A stretch of 64,000 nucleotides of DNA. It comes from Pseudarthrobacter enclensis. GTDB lineage: Bacteria; Actinomycetota; Actinomycetes; Actinomycetales; Micrococcaceae. The notes below the pieces were generated by a model. The model saw nothing but the letters and a program-made list of their open reading frames with translations, ran no database searches and was not told where the DNA came from. Each line of letters starts with the position of its first letter. The first letter of the stretch is position 1. The translations under genes and the position numbers were made by a program. Below are positions 45,819 to 56,250 of the stretch, piece after piece. The stretch covers positions 1-64,000 of the forward strand of contig NZ_JAUSRE010000016.1 in NCBI RefSeq assembly GCF_030811655.1. Reading direction: 5' to 3'.

Positions 45819-46159
45819 TAGCTGGCGGGATCGTACTGGAAGGCGCGCACCTCCTGCGCGCAGCGGCAGGCGGCGGCGATCTTGGCGGCCCAGTGCAGTG
45901 CGGCGTCGTAGGTGGGCAGTTCCAGCACGGTGTAACCGCCCTCGATGTGCGCCGTCTGGGGATAGGTCCCTTCACTTACGGTTCCGTTGCCGCTGACCAT
46001 GACGGGCGGGACGCTCTCATCGATGCCGCCGCCGAAGACCCAGACGCCGGCGTCCTTTGCCTCCCGGACCACTGCGTGCGCTGCGTCCGTAACCTCCTGC
46101 AGGCCGCCGTCGGGAATGTCCATGGCCGCGCTGGGGAAAGAGATCAGGTACTTGGTCAT
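45818..46159 (-). CDS. YCII-related (DGPF-type) protein
   Basis: A 113-residue ferredoxin-like alpha+beta protein starting MTKYLISFPSAAMDIP. The segments GVWVFGGGIDES, VPPVMVSGNG and EGGYTVLELPTYDAALHWAAKI match the YCII/DGPF family, which is often linked to ECF sigma factors but has no settled function. AAGGAG precedes ATG 46159 at the right distance. The last base is shared with the M23 gene. Confidence 0.85.
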   Translation of the reverse strand: MTKYLISFPSAAMDIPDGGLQEVTDAAHAVVREAKDAGVWVFGGGIDESVPPVMVSGNGTVSEGTYPQTAHIEGGYTVLELPTYDAALHWAAKIAAACRCAQEVRAFQYDPAS

Positions 46160-46294
46160 TCCACCGGCTCCTTCTGTGCAAACGGGGGTGCCTTCATCCT
46201 TCTCCGGGTGCCCGTGCCGCGCAAGGATTCCGCCGCATTCCGGCCGCGGCCATGTACCACGGGAGAAGCGCCGCCGAGCAGGCACAATAGGCAC

Positions 46295-47314
46295 ATGGCA
46301 AATACCAGCAAGGGCCGGATGCCGCGCCTGGAAGACGTGGCCAAAGTGGCGGGCGTCTCCCACCAGACCGTCTCCCGTGTGGTGAACAACCATCCCAGCG
46401 TCAGCAAGTCGACTCGGGAAAAGGTGGAGGCCGCCATTGCGGAGCTGGGGTACCGGCGCAACACCGCGGCCCGGAGCCTGGTCACGCGGCGCTCGCAGAC
46501 CATCGGGGTGCTGGCCAGCGAACTTTCCCAGTACGGCCCGGCCAACACCCTGCTGGGGGTTGAACATGCCGCCCGCAATGCGGGCTACTTTGTCAGCATC
46601 GCTGCCCTGCGGGAGGTCAGCAGGGATGCGATCTCCAATGCCGTGGGCCACTTCATGGACCAGGCGGTGGACGGGATCGCGGTGCTGGTACCGCACTCGG
46701 ACACCCTCGCCGTGCTGGAGCAGATGAACCTTCCCGTCCCGGTGGTGGCTGTGGGCTCTGCCGGCAGCGCGAAGGTCAGCGGGGCGATGGTGGACCAGCG
46801 CGCGGGTGCCAGGCTCGCCGTCGAACACCTTGTCAGGGAGGGGCACCGGCAGATCGGACATATTGCAGGTCCGCCCGACTGGACGGACGGTGCCGAGCGC
46901 GCGGAGGGATGGCGTGCCGTGCTCCGGGAAGCAGGCCTGGACGAGTCCCTGCTGGTGGAAGGGGACTGGAGCGCTGGCAGCGGCTACGCAATCGGCCGCA
47001 GGCTTGCTTCCAGGCTCACCGCCACGGCCATTTTCGTGGGGAACGACCAGATGGCACTGGGCGTGCTGCGCGCCTTCACCGAGGCGGGGGTCAGGGTGCC
47101 CGACGACGTCTCCGTGGTGGGCTTCGACGACCAGCCGGAAGCGGGCTACTTCACGCCCCCGCTGACCACCGTCCGCCAGGACTTCGAAGAACTGGGCCGC
47201 CGCTGCATGGACATCATGCTCAAGGAAATCGAGTCCGGCGCCCCGGTGAGCTCCACAGTGGTCCCGCCCGAACTCGTGGTCCGTGCCAGTACTGCGCCGC
47301 CAGCTCCCGCCTAG
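46295..47314 (+). CDS. LacI-family transcriptional regulator (sugar-responsive)
   Basis: A 339-residue LacI/GalR repressor. The helix-turn-helix LEDVAKVAGVSHQTVSRVVNN (about 11-31) and hinge YRRNTAARSL are followed by a periplasmic-binding-protein-like ligand domain with the usual FVGNDQMALGVLRAF and VSVVGFDDQPEAGYFTPPLTTV strands. It lies 1.3 kb before the arabinofuranosidase and on the same strand, with the ANTAR gene between. It is a good candidate to bind the AACGTT palindrome at 48584-48595, but the ligand is unknown. Confidence 0.92.
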   Translation: MANTSKGRMPRLEDVAKVAGVSHQTVSRVVNNHPSVSKSTREKVEAAIAELGYRRNTAARSLVTRRSQTIGVLASELSQYGPANTLLGVEHAARNAGYFVSIAALREVSRDAISNAVGHFMDQAVDGIAVLVPHSDTLAVLEQMNLPVPVVAVGSAGSAKVSGAMVDQRAGARLAVEHLVREGHRQIGHIAGPPDWTDGAERAEGWRAVLREAGLDESLLVEGDWSAGSGYAIGRRLASRLTATAIFVGNDQMALGVLRAFTEAGVRVPDDVSVVGFDDQPEAGYFTPPLTTVRQDFEELGRRCMDIMLKEIESGAPVSSTVVPPELVVRASTAPPAPA

Positions 47315-47364
47315 GCCACGCGCTTTACGCCGGCGCCCAGTGGAGCGGCCGCGGGGCCCGGCAG

Positions 47365-48309
47365 TCAGTGGCCGAAGTGTGAGTGCGGCGCACCATCCGG
47401 CAGCTTATCCAGGATGTCTTCGGCCACCTTGCGCACCTTGATATTCCGGTGGCTCGACGCCTTCGCGAGGATGGTGAACGCCTCCTGGTAGGAGCATCTG
47501 TTCTGCGCCATGATCACGCCGCAGGCCACGTTGATGGAGGTGCGGCTGTCCAGGGCCGAGCGCAGGTCGGTGGCCAGCGAACGCGCGGTGTGCATATTGA
47601 TGGCCATCTGGAGGCTCTTGGTTGCCAGGACTGCGAAAGTGCGGGCTTCGGCAATGACCTGGAGCGGGAAGGCTTTTGCGTCGTGTGCAAAGAAGGCGAG
47701 GGCGGCACTGGACTGCCCCAGCCCGCTGTGGCCGGGAAGGCCGTCATCCGCCGGCACCCCTGCATCCAGGCGGAGCCGCACGGCCAGGGAACTGCCATAG
47801 CCGGCCGACTGCAGCTGGTCCGAATAGTGCTGCCAGCGGAAGTCACCGTTTCTCTGGAGCACCGCGACGGGGTGTCCGCCGGCCATGACATCGGTGACCG
47901 GCCCCTCGGCTGCGTCCCGTTCCCACTCCAGCATTCGGACCACGTCGCCGGTGGTGCCCGCAATGGCAAGACTCCGCCTGGGCTGGTGCAGCACCAGGCC
48001 GCAGCCAACTTCCAGGCCCGCGGTCCGCATCACATGTCCTGCCGAAGCAGCAACCAGAAGGTCCAGCGAGTCGGCCAGTGAGTGGGCGCCGTTGACAAGG
48101 TCGAGCAAAAGGGCCGGGGTCCCGGCTGCGGCCTGCCCCTGGGTGCCGGCCTGCACGGGTGCATGGCCGGTGCGGGCTCTCTGGCGGTCAAAAGGGCCGG
48201 CGACGGCTGGGGGAGAGTCCTTGGTCTCGAAGGACTCCTCGTCGCCGGCCCCGCCTACTACCCGCGTCCGGTGGACCGGGAAGCCTGGGCCTACCTGTCG
48301 TACGTGCAT
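47365..48309 (-). CDS. GAF/ANTAR-domain transcription antiterminator-like protein
   Basis: About 314 residues. The middle is a degenerate GAF-like domain (SSLAVRLRLDAGVPADDGLPGH, then AAALAFFAHDAKAFP-type sequence), and the C-terminal 60 residues are an ANTAR domain with LRSALDSRTSINVACGVIMAQNRCSYQEAFTIL, which binds paired RNA hairpins to prevent termination. The N-terminus is unclear: ATG 48309 is chosen, GTG 48321 is also possible, and the frame stays open to 48477. It converges with the LacI gene. Targets unknown. Confidence 0.8.
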   Translation of the reverse strand: MHVRQVGPGFPVHRTRVVGGAGDEESFETKDSPPAVAGPFDRQRARTGHAPVQAGTQGQAAAGTPALLLDLVNGAHSLADSLDLLVAASAGHVMRTAGLEVGCGLVLHQPRRSLAIAGTTGDVVRMLEWERDAAEGPVTDVMAGGHPVAVLQRNGDFRWQHYSDQLQSAGYGSSLAVRLRLDAGVPADDGLPGHSGLGQSSAALAFFAHDAKAFPLQVIAEARTFAVLATKSLQMAINMHTARSLATDLRSALDSRTSINVACGVIMAQNRCSYQEAFTILAKASSHRNIKVRKVAEDILDKLPDGAPHSHFGH

Positions 48310-48617
48310 TTCCAGTCTCACACCCCCTAGTGAGCCAAGTACCGAGAGCCAGAACAGGTCTTCTTGTCTCTGGGAAAAACCTAGTTGGCACAGAGGCCCC
48401 GGCGAATGCGTAACCGGTACCTGTTTTTCCCGGCAGGCATTACTTGGAAACCCGGGCGCGGGCGGCATGCGCGGCATCAGTGCAGGCCAAGCCGGGGTGC
48501 GTGGCCCGGCCGCTGCAAATGGTTAGTGGAGGACGCCGGAAAATTCTTGACGCGTGGAACGGAGCCCTCAAGAATAGGAGTTCTATAACGTTGTAAAAAA
48601 GAAGCCGAGGATATTCC
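48310..48617. other. Intergenic region between the divergent ANTAR and abfA genes
   Basis: About 308 bases without a supported gene. The right part carries the abfA promoter and operator described separately. The left part should hold the ANTAR-gene promoter, which I cannot define. Confidence 0.5.
48547..48595 (+). promoter_or_regulatory. Candidate promoter and LacI-type operator of abfA
   Basis: TTGACG (48547-48552) lies 17 bases before AAGAAT (48570-48575). The near-palindrome TATAACGTTGTA (48584-48595), with the central CG typical of LacI-family operators, falls at the expected transcript start. GAGG follows before GTG 48618. Confidence 0.55.
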
Positions 48618-50144
48618 GTGACCCAGCCTGGACCCGCCGCAGCAAAAATCACCGTCGATCCCTCCTTCACTGTTGGGCCCGTCCGCCGTCGTACTTTCGG
48701 TGCCTTCGTGGAGCATCTTGGCCGGTGCGTCTATACCGGTATCTTCGAGCCGGGCCACCCGGACGCCGACGTGGACGGCTTCCGCAAGGACGTCCTGGAG
48801 CTGACCCGCGAGCTGGGCGTCTCCACGGTCCGCTACCCGGGCGGCAACTTCGTATCCGGCTACCGGTGGGAGGACGGCGTGGGTCCGGCAGGCCGGCGTC
48901 CAGTCCGGCTGGACCTGGCCTGGCACTCCACGGATCCCAACACCGTGGGTGTGGACGAGTTCGCCAAGTGGTCAGCCAAGGCCGGTGTGGAGCCCATGAT
49001 GGCCGTCAACCTCGGTACCCGGGGACTCCAGGAGGCGCTGGACCTCCTGGAGTACTGCAACATCGACGGCGGCACGGCCCTTTCGGAACAGCGCCGGGCC
49101 AACGGGGCCGCTGACGGATACGGGATCAGGATGTGGTGCCTGGGCAATGAGATGGACGGTCCCTGGCAGATCGGGCACAAAGACGCCCTGGAGTACGGCC
49201 GCCTTGCCGCTGATACGGCACGGGGGATGCGCATGATCGACCCAGGCTTGGAACTGGTGGCCTGCGGCAGCTCCGGACCCACCATGCCAACTTTTGGCGA
49301 GTGGGAGCGCGTTGTCCTGTCCGAAACCTATGAGCTGGTGGACCTGGTCTCGGCGCACCAGTACTTTGAGGACTTCGGCGACCTGCAGGAACACCTCACC
49401 GCCGGGCACAGGATGGAGGCCTTCATCCGCGACCTGGTGAGCCACATCGACCATGTGAAGTCCGTGAAGAAGTCGACCAAGCAGGTGAACATCTCCTTCG
49501 ACGAATGGAACGTGTGGCACATGAGCCGCGACGAGTCCAAGGTGCCCACCGGCAATGACTGGCCCGTGGCCCCCGTCCTGCTGGAGGATACCTATACCGT
49601 GGCGGACGCCGTGGTGGTGGGGGACCTCCTGGTAACGCTGCTCCGGAACACCGGCCGCGTCCATTCGGCAAGCCTGGCGCAGCTGGTCAACGTCATCGCG
49701 CCGATCATGACCGAGCCCGGCGGCAGGTCCTGGAAACAAACCACGTTCCACCCGTTCGCGCTCACGTCCCGCCACGCCTCCGGTACCGTCCTGCAGCTCG
49801 CCGTCGAATCCCCGCTGGTCAGCGGTGGCACGACGGCGGACATCGCGGCGCTCTCCGCCGTCGCCACCTTTGATGCGGAAAAGGGCGAGGCGGTGGTGTT
49901 CGCCGTGAACCGATCCGCCACCGACGCCCTCACCCTGGATGCCGCGGTAGCCGCGCTGGGCAACGTCCGGGTGGTGGAGGCCCTCACCTATGCCAACAAG
50001 GACCCCTACTGGCAGGCCAGTGCCGATGATTCAACTTCCGTCCTGCCGTCCGAAAACGGCACCGCCCGCGTGGCCGGCGGCCAGCTCACGGCAGAGCTCC
50101 CCGCCGTGTCCTGGTCCATGATCCGGCTGGCAATGGACGCCTGA
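48618..50144 (+). CDS. abfA: Alpha-L-arabinofuranosidase, GH51
   Basis: A 508-residue GH51 enzyme that releases terminal arabinofuranose from arabinan, arabinoxylan or arabino-oligosaccharides. The start FGAFVEHLGRCVYTGIFEPGH is typical. The catalytic acid/base is E178 in CLGNEMDGPWQ and the nucleophile E296 in SFDEWNVWH. No signal peptide, so it works on imported oligosaccharides. GTG start. It is regulated probably by one of the flanking LacI proteins. Confidence 0.95.
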   Translation: MTQPGPAAAKITVDPSFTVGPVRRRTFGAFVEHLGRCVYTGIFEPGHPDADVDGFRKDVLELTRELGVSTVRYPGGNFVSGYRWEDGVGPAGRRPVRLDLAWHSTDPNTVGVDEFAKWSAKAGVEPMMAVNLGTRGLQEALDLLEYCNIDGGTALSEQRRANGAADGYGIRMWCLGNEMDGPWQIGHKDALEYGRLAADTARGMRMIDPGLELVACGSSGPTMPTFGEWERVVLSETYELVDLVSAHQYFEDFGDLQEHLTAGHRMEAFIRDLVSHIDHVKSVKKSTKQVNISFDEWNVWHMSRDESKVPTGNDWPVAPVLLEDTYTVADAVVVGDLLVTLLRNTGRVHSASLAQLVNVIAPIMTEPGGRSWKQTTFHPFALTSRHASGTVLQLAVESPLVSGGTTADIAALSAVATFDAEKGEAVVFAVNRSATDALTLDAAVAALGNVRVVEALTYANKDPYWQASADDSTSVLPSENGTARVAGGQLTAELPAVSWSMIRLAMDA

Positions 50145-50190
50145 TCCGGGAGAAAGACGACGGCGGCCCGCAGGTGGGAGGATGGACGGC

Positions 50191-50769
50191 ATGGAACTGC
50201 ACATCACAGGGGACCCTGCCGCGGACAAGTTGCTGAGTGAGGACGCCTTCGCCCTGCTGACCGGCATGCTGCTGGACCAGCAGGTCACCATGGAGTCCGC
50301 GTTTGCCGGCCCGGAGAAGATCAGGTCCAGGATCGGCTCACTGAAGCCGGAGGCCATCGCTCGGCAGGATCCCGCTGCGTTCGTCGAAGTGTTCAAGGAG
50401 CGGCCGGCCGTCCACCGTTTCCCCGGTTCCATGGCTGCCCGCGTGCAGGCGCTCGCCGAGGCGGTGCAGAACGAGTGGGACGGCGATGCCGCCGCGATCT
50501 GGACCAAGGGTTCGCCGGACGGCGCGGAGGTGCTGCGCAGGCTCAAGGCCCTGCCCGGTTTTGGGGATCAGAAGGCCAAAATCTTCCTGGCGCTCCTGGG
50601 CAAGCAGCGCGGCCTCGACGCGCCAGGGTGGCGTGAAGCAGCGGGCCACTACGGTGAAGAGGGCAGCTACCTTTCGGTGGCGGACATCGTGGACCCGGAA
50701 TCCCTGGCCAAGGTACGCGCCAGCAAGCAGGCCGCCAAGGCAGCCGCGAAGGCTGGAAAAGAGCGTTAA
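50191..50769 (+). CDS. HhH-GPD-type base-excision DNA repair protein
   Basis: A 192-residue helix-hairpin-helix glycosylase-like protein. FALLTGMLLDQQVTMESAF (about 21-39) and the hairpin LPGFGDQKAKIFLALLGKQ (about 120-138) match the HhH-GPD fold; the tail is Lys/Ala-rich. ATG 50191 is chosen because GGGAGG precedes it by nine bases and touches the alternative ATG 50182. Its stop overlaps the next LacI gene start (TAATG). The damaged base it removes is unknown. Confidence 0.82.
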   Translation: MELHITGDPAADKLLSEDAFALLTGMLLDQQVTMESAFAGPEKIRSRIGSLKPEAIARQDPAAFVEVFKERPAVHRFPGSMAARVQALAEAVQNEWDGDAAAIWTKGSPDGAEVLRRLKALPGFGDQKAKIFLALLGKQRGLDAPGWREAAGHYGEEGSYLSVADIVDPESLAKVRASKQAAKAAAKAGKER

Positions 50770-51773
50770 TGGCCGTCACTATGAACGATGTGGCGAGGGC
50801 GGCAGGCGTCTCCCTTAAAACGGTTTCCAACGTCCTGAACGACTACGAATTCATTCGTCCGGCCACCAAGCAGCGGGTGCAGGACGCCATCGCCGAGCTG
50901 GGCTACGAAGCAAACCTCACTGCCCGCAGCCTCCGGTCCGGCAAGACCTCCATGCTGGGCCTTGTCCTCTCGGACCTCTCCGCGCCCTACTACGCGGAGC
51001 TGGCGTCCAAGCTGATGAAGGCCGCTGCCCGTCGCGGCTACCGCGTCATCGTGGAGCAGTCCGACGCAGGGGCTGCCGCCGAGCTCGGGGCCCTGCAGGG
51101 GACTTTCCGGCAGCTCACGGATGGCCTGCTGTTCACGCCGCTGGTTGCGGATGCGGACGCCATCGCGGCCCGGGCGGGCAGGAAACCGCTGGTGATGCTG
51201 GGCGAGCACGTCATGGACCCGCGCTTCGACTTGGTGACCATGAAGAACGGGGAGGCCGCGGCTGCCCTCACCCGGCACCTGCTGGCCGGCGGCCGCCGTC
51301 GGATTGCCGTGATCGGAGCCCGGCCGGACGAGTCCGCCGGAAGCGCCGGGCTGCGGTTGAACGGGTACCGGAAGGCGCTGGAAGATGCGGGCATCGCGTT
51401 CGACGCCGGACTGGTCGCCCCCGCCGCATGGCGCCGTGACGCCGGTGCTGCCGCCGTTGCCGGCCTCCTGGAAGCAGGGGTTGAGTTCGATGCCGTATTC
51501 GGGCTGAACGACGTCCTGGCACTGGGCGCTTTGCACGAACTGCTGATCCGCGGCGTCAAGGTGCCGGGGGAGGTTGCAGTGGCCGGCTTCGACGACATCG
51601 ACGAGGCCCGCTTTGCATCACCCTCGCTAACCACGGTGTCGCCGGGGATGGAGGAGATCGCGGAGCGGTCCGTCGGCCTGCTGCTGGACCGGATCGGCGC
51701 CCGGGAAACAGCCGCACAGGGCGTGCACGTGGCGGCCGGATTCGAGTTGAAGATCCGGGAATCGGCACCCTGA
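50769..51773 (+). CDS. LacI-family transcriptional regulator
   Basis: A 334-residue LacI/GalR repressor starting MAVTMNDVARAAGVSLKTVSNV (HTH 5-24), with the ligand domain ending in the family strand EVAVAGFDDIDEARFASPSLTTV. It is translationally coupled to the HhH gene. The spacer downstream contains the perfect palindrome GAACCGGTTC just before the cysteine hydrolase gene, a likely operator for it. Effector unknown. Confidence 0.92.
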   Translation: MAVTMNDVARAAGVSLKTVSNVLNDYEFIRPATKQRVQDAIAELGYEANLTARSLRSGKTSMLGLVLSDLSAPYYAELASKLMKAAARRGYRVIVEQSDAGAAAELGALQGTFRQLTDGLLFTPLVADADAIAARAGRKPLVMLGEHVMDPRFDLVTMKNGEAAAALTRHLLAGGRRRIAVIGARPDESAGSAGLRLNGYRKALEDAGIAFDAGLVAPAAWRRDAGAAAVAGLLEAGVEFDAVFGLNDVLALGALHELLIRGVKVPGEVAVAGFDDIDEARFASPSLTTVSPGMEEIAERSVGLLLDRIGARETAAQGVHVAAGFELKIRESAP

Positions 51774-51842
51774 ACCCGCCTTCCGGAGCCCCTTGTTCCG
51801 GCAGGTGCACGTTTTGTCCGGATATGGACGGGTACTTTTCCC

Positions 51843-51852
51843 GAACCGGTTC
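51843..51852 (+). promoter_or_regulatory. Candidate LacI-type operator GAACCGGTTC
   Basis: A perfect ten-base palindrome with central CG lies 20 bases before ATG 51872, in the gap after the second LacI gene. This is the type of core that LacI-family proteins bind. Confidence 0.4.
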
Positions 51853-51871
51853 AATGAGGAAAGGTGCCCAC

Positions 51872-52450
51872 ATGATTGCCCTCCTGGTCATCGACATGCA
51901 GAACGCATTCTTCGAGACGCCCGAACTGGCAGCCCAGCAGGAGCGGGTGGTCGGTGAGTGCAACCGGCTGCTGGAAGGGTTCAAGGCGGCCGGACACAAA
52001 GCGCTCCTGGTGGGCACCGAGCACGAGCGGGACAAGTCCACCTGGACGCTCAGCATGCTCGACGATGACCAGGGGTTCATCTTCCGCGGCAGCGAGCAGG
52101 CCCAGTTGGTACCGGGCCTCATCACCGAGGACCTTCCACAGCTGAACAAGACCAGGGACAGCGGCTTTGTGGGCACCAACCTGTTGGCGCGGCTGCGGAA
52201 CTGGGACGCCGGGGAAGTGGTACTCGCCGGCGTTTCGACCCACAACTGCATCGCCCAAACCGCCGCTGACGCGTTCGCGCACAACATCCGCGTCACGTAC
52301 GCCAAGGACGCCATGGCCTCCGAAGCCCACCAGGATGCCGCCGATATGCTCCGCATCCTCTCCGCCACCTATCGCCAGCCCATCCAGTCCAGCGATGAAA
52401 TCCTGGGGCGCCTCAGCGAGGCGAACCAGCAGGCGGACAGCCTCCACTGA
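51872..52450 (+). CDS. Isochorismatase-family cysteine hydrolase
   Basis: A 192-residue cysteine hydrolase with the Asp-Lys-Cys triad visible: D in ALLVIDMQNAFF (about 8), Lys in LNKTRDSGF and Cys in GVSTHNCIAQTAADAF. The family includes nicotinamidase, ureidoacrylate amidase and biuret hydrolase. Its place 73 bases before ureA suggests a nitrogen-releasing amidase, but nothing in the sequence fixes the substrate. ATG 51872 has AGGAAAGG upstream. Confidence 0.88.
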   Translation: MIALLVIDMQNAFFETPELAAQQERVVGECNRLLEGFKAAGHKALLVGTEHERDKSTWTLSMLDDDQGFIFRGSEQAQLVPGLITEDLPQLNKTRDSGFVGTNLLARLRNWDAGEVVLAGVSTHNCIAQTAADAFAHNIRVTYAKDAMASEAHQDAADMLRILSATYRQPIQSSDEILGRLSEANQQADSLH

Positions 52451-52457
52451 CACTCCT

Positions 52458-52473
52458 GAAACCTGGTGGAAAC
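52458..52473 (+). promoter_or_regulatory. Possible GlnR-like half sites before ureA
   Basis: GAAAC-N6-GAAAC at 52458-52462 and 52469-52473 lies 50 bases before the ureA ATG. GlnR boxes alternate GTNAC and GAAAC at this spacing, so this is only a partial match. Confidence 0.25.
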
Positions 52474-52522
52474 GTGACACGCTTACTCTGGCAGCACGCC
52501 CCAGGCCGTCGAAGGGAACCCC

Positions 52523-52825
52523 ATGCATCTGATGCCGCGTGAGCAGGAAAAACTCCTGATCGTGGTGGCCGCCGACCTTGCCCGGCGCAGGCAGTCCCGC
52601 GGCCTCAAACTCAATTACCCCGAAGCCGTGGCCATCATCAGCTACGAGCTGATCGAAGGGGCCCGGGACGGCAGGAGCGTTGCCGACCTGATGAGCTTCG
52701 GCACCACGCTGCTCACCCGCGACGATGTGATGGAAGGCGTCCCGGAGATGATCCACGACGTCCAGATCGAGGCAACCTTCCCGGACGGCACCAAGCTGGT
52801 CACCGTCCACAACCCCATCCGCTGA
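52523..52825 (+). CDS. ureA: Urease gamma subunit
   Basis: A 100-residue gamma subunit starting [12 protein letters not shown], with [21 protein letters not shown] (about 30-50) and ending HNPIR, as in bacterial ureases with three separate structural subunits. GAAGGGA precedes the ATG. It is the first gene of a complete nickel urease operon, eleven bases before ureB. Confidence 0.97.
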   Translation: MHLMPREQEKLLIVVAADLARRRQSRGLKLNYPEAVAIISYELIEGARDGRSVADLMSFGTTLLTRDDVMEGVPEMIHDVQIEATFPDGTKLVTVHNPIR

Positions 52826-52836
52826 GGAGCGCAGCC

Positions 52837-53186
52837 ATGATTCCAGGCGAATACGTCCTGCGGCCGGATCCCGTGACCGCGAACGCCGGCAGGGAGGCAA
52901 TCGAGGTTGCCGTGACCAACACCGGCGACCGGCCCGTCCAAGTGGGCTCCCACTTCCACTTCGCCGAGGCCAACGCCGCCCTGTCCTTTGACCGGCAGGC
53001 TGCGTACGGGCGGCGGCTGGACATCCCGGCAGGAACGGCAGCCCGGTTCGAACCCGGCGACTCCCGCAGCGTCCGGCTCATCGAACTGGCAGGCGCCCGC
53101 GAGGTGTATGGACTCAGCAACGCTGTCAACGGAAAGCTCGACGGCGGCACCCACCAGGGTGCGGCCGTTGCGGAAGGGAATGGCAA

Positions 53187-53190
<4 letters not shown>
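52837..53190 (+). CDS. ureB: Urease beta subunit
   Basis: A 117-residue beta subunit. The family core [27 protein letters not shown] stretch (about 38-60) and [16 protein letters not shown] are clear. The last 15 residues ([12 protein letters not shown]) extend past the usual end. It overlaps ureC by four bases (GTGA). Confidence 0.96.
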
Positions 53191-54917
<1,727 letters not shown>

Positions 54918-54935
54918 AACCTCGAAAGAATCCCC

Positions 54936-55421
54936 ATGATCATCGACAAAGTCCTCGGCAACCTGCACGACCTGCCCGAGACCGAAGCCGCCGCCTACGC
55001 TGGGCTGCACCGCGAAAAAGTCATCCTGCCCAGCGCCTCCCTGGTCAAACGCATCCAGCGCGCCACCACCGACCACGGCAAGGAAATCGGCATCCGCCTC
55101 CCCTCCGGCTGCGGCGACCTGCGCGACGGCGACATCCTCCACGTCGAAGCAACAAACATGATCGTGGTATCCGTCCTGCCCACCGACGTCCTGGTCATCG
55201 CGCCACAGACCATCCACGAAATGGGCGTCACCGCACACTCCCTCGGCAACCGGCACCTCCAGGCACAGTTCTTCGACGCGTCGAGCGAGTATGGAGCCGA
55301 CGTCATGGTGTGCGCCTACGACCACACCGTCGAGGACTACCTCCGCCACAACTCCGTGCCCTACACCCGCCAGGAACGCGTGCTCCCTGTGCCTTTCCGC
55401 CATGCTGAACACTCGCACTGA
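54936..55421 (+). CDS. ureE: Urease accessory protein UreE (nickel metallochaperone)
   Basis: A 161-residue chaperone that binds nickel and delivers it to the UreDFG complex. The N-terminal peptide-binding domain (EKVILPSASLVKRIQRATTD) is followed by the metal-binding domain with NRHLQAQFF and YDHTVEDYL. The His-rich tail of some homologues is reduced to HAEHSH. A long palindromic repeat separates it from ureF. Confidence 0.93.
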   Translation: MIIDKVLGNLHDLPETEAAAYAGLHREKVILPSASLVKRIQRATTDHGKEIGIRLPSGCGDLRDGDILHVEATNMIVVSVLPTDVLVIAPQTIHEMGVTAHSLGNRHLQAQFFDASSEYGADVMVCAYDHTVEDYLRHNSVPYTRQERVLPVPFRHAEHSH

Positions 55422-55466
55422 CTCCGCGCCTTCGGCTCCTTCGGTGGGTGCCGGCGCGGGGGCTTC

Positions 55467-55530
55467 GGCGGGTGATAGGGGCCGTGCCCGCTTCGCGGTG
55501 CCCACCACGCCGCGGCCCCTATCACCCGCC
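55467..55530. repeat. Palindromic repeat in the urease operon, copy A (ureE-ureF)
   Basis: GGCGGGTGATAGGGGCCG (55467-55484) pairs perfectly over 18 bp with 55513-55530, enclosing a 28-base loop. The arms and adjoining CGTGCCCGC / CCACGCCG match copy B at 56947-57063. A hairpin this stable would slow or end transcription inside the operon. Confidence 0.9.
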
Positions 55531-55571
55531 CCCGCCGAGTTGGGCGCGTACGTCGCCTTGGGGGCGCGGTT

Positions 55572-56237
55572 ATGAGTTATCAGCTTGCTCTTCAGCAGCT
55601 CACTGATTCTGCGCTTCCTACTGGGGCATTTGCTCACTCGCTCGGGTTCGAGACATATGTCGACGCCGGTGTGGTCGCTGATGAGGCTTCTTTTAGTGGA
55701 TGGTTGTCCGCTTTCATCTCGCAGCAGCTCACTTACTCGGATGGTCTTGCCATTCGGCTTTTGTATGAGGGCGGTGAGCTGGGGGAACTCGATTCGCTTT
55801 TGTCTGCTTCCCTTTTGCCGCGGCAGGTTCGGGAGGCGAGCTGCAAGATGGGGCTTCGGTTGCTGGAAATCGGGGCGGAGGTGTTTCCCTCGCCTGCGCT
55901 GGAACGGTACCGGGGCCTGGTGGCCGCCGGCCGGGCCGCCGGGCACCAGCCGTTGGCGTTCGCCGTCGTCGCCCATTCCCTCGGGGTGCCGCTGCAGGAA
56001 GCGCTCGCCGCCTACCTCTTCGCCACCGTTACGTCCCTCACCCAGAACGCCGTCCGGGCCATCCCGGTCGGCCAGAACGCCGGGCAGCGGGTGCTGCGGA
56101 AAGCGCACGACGACGTCGCTGCCGCCACCGACACGATCGCCCGCCTCACGCCGGACGACCTTGGGGCCGTCAGCCCCGGACTGGAAATTTCGCAAATGCG
56201 GCACGAACGCCAACGTGCCCGCATGTTCATGAGCTAG
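55572..56237 (+). CDS. ureF: Urease accessory protein UreF
   Basis: A 221-residue helical accessory protein that forms the UreDFG activation complex and gates GTP hydrolysis. [18 protein letters not shown] (about 14-31) and the C-terminal [15 protein letters not shown] are typical. The 5' third has many T-ending codons (agt tat ctt gct act gat), unlike the C/G-ending codons after about 55900 and in the other urease genes. It follows copy A of the palindrome. Confidence 0.94.
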   Translation: MSYQLALQQLTDSALPTGAFAHSLGFETYVDAGVVADEASFSGWLSAFISQQLTYSDGLAIRLLYEGGELGELDSLLSASLLPRQVREASCKMGLRLLEIGAEVFPSPALERYRGLVAAGRAAGHQPLAFAVVAHSLGVPLQEALAAYLFATVTSLTQNAVRAIPVGQNAGQRVLRKAHDDVAAATDTIARLTPDDLGAVSPGLEISQMRHERQRARMFMS

Positions 56238-56250
56238 CAGGAGGAACACC

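Noticed and set aside
45044..46159. Genomic island at tRNA-Lys
   Set aside because: No integrase, direct repeat of the tRNA 3' end or composition change was found.
52458..52473. Full GlnR operator before ureA
   Set aside because: Only GAAAC-type half sites are present and the GTNAC-type partners are missing; kept only as a low-confidence feature.
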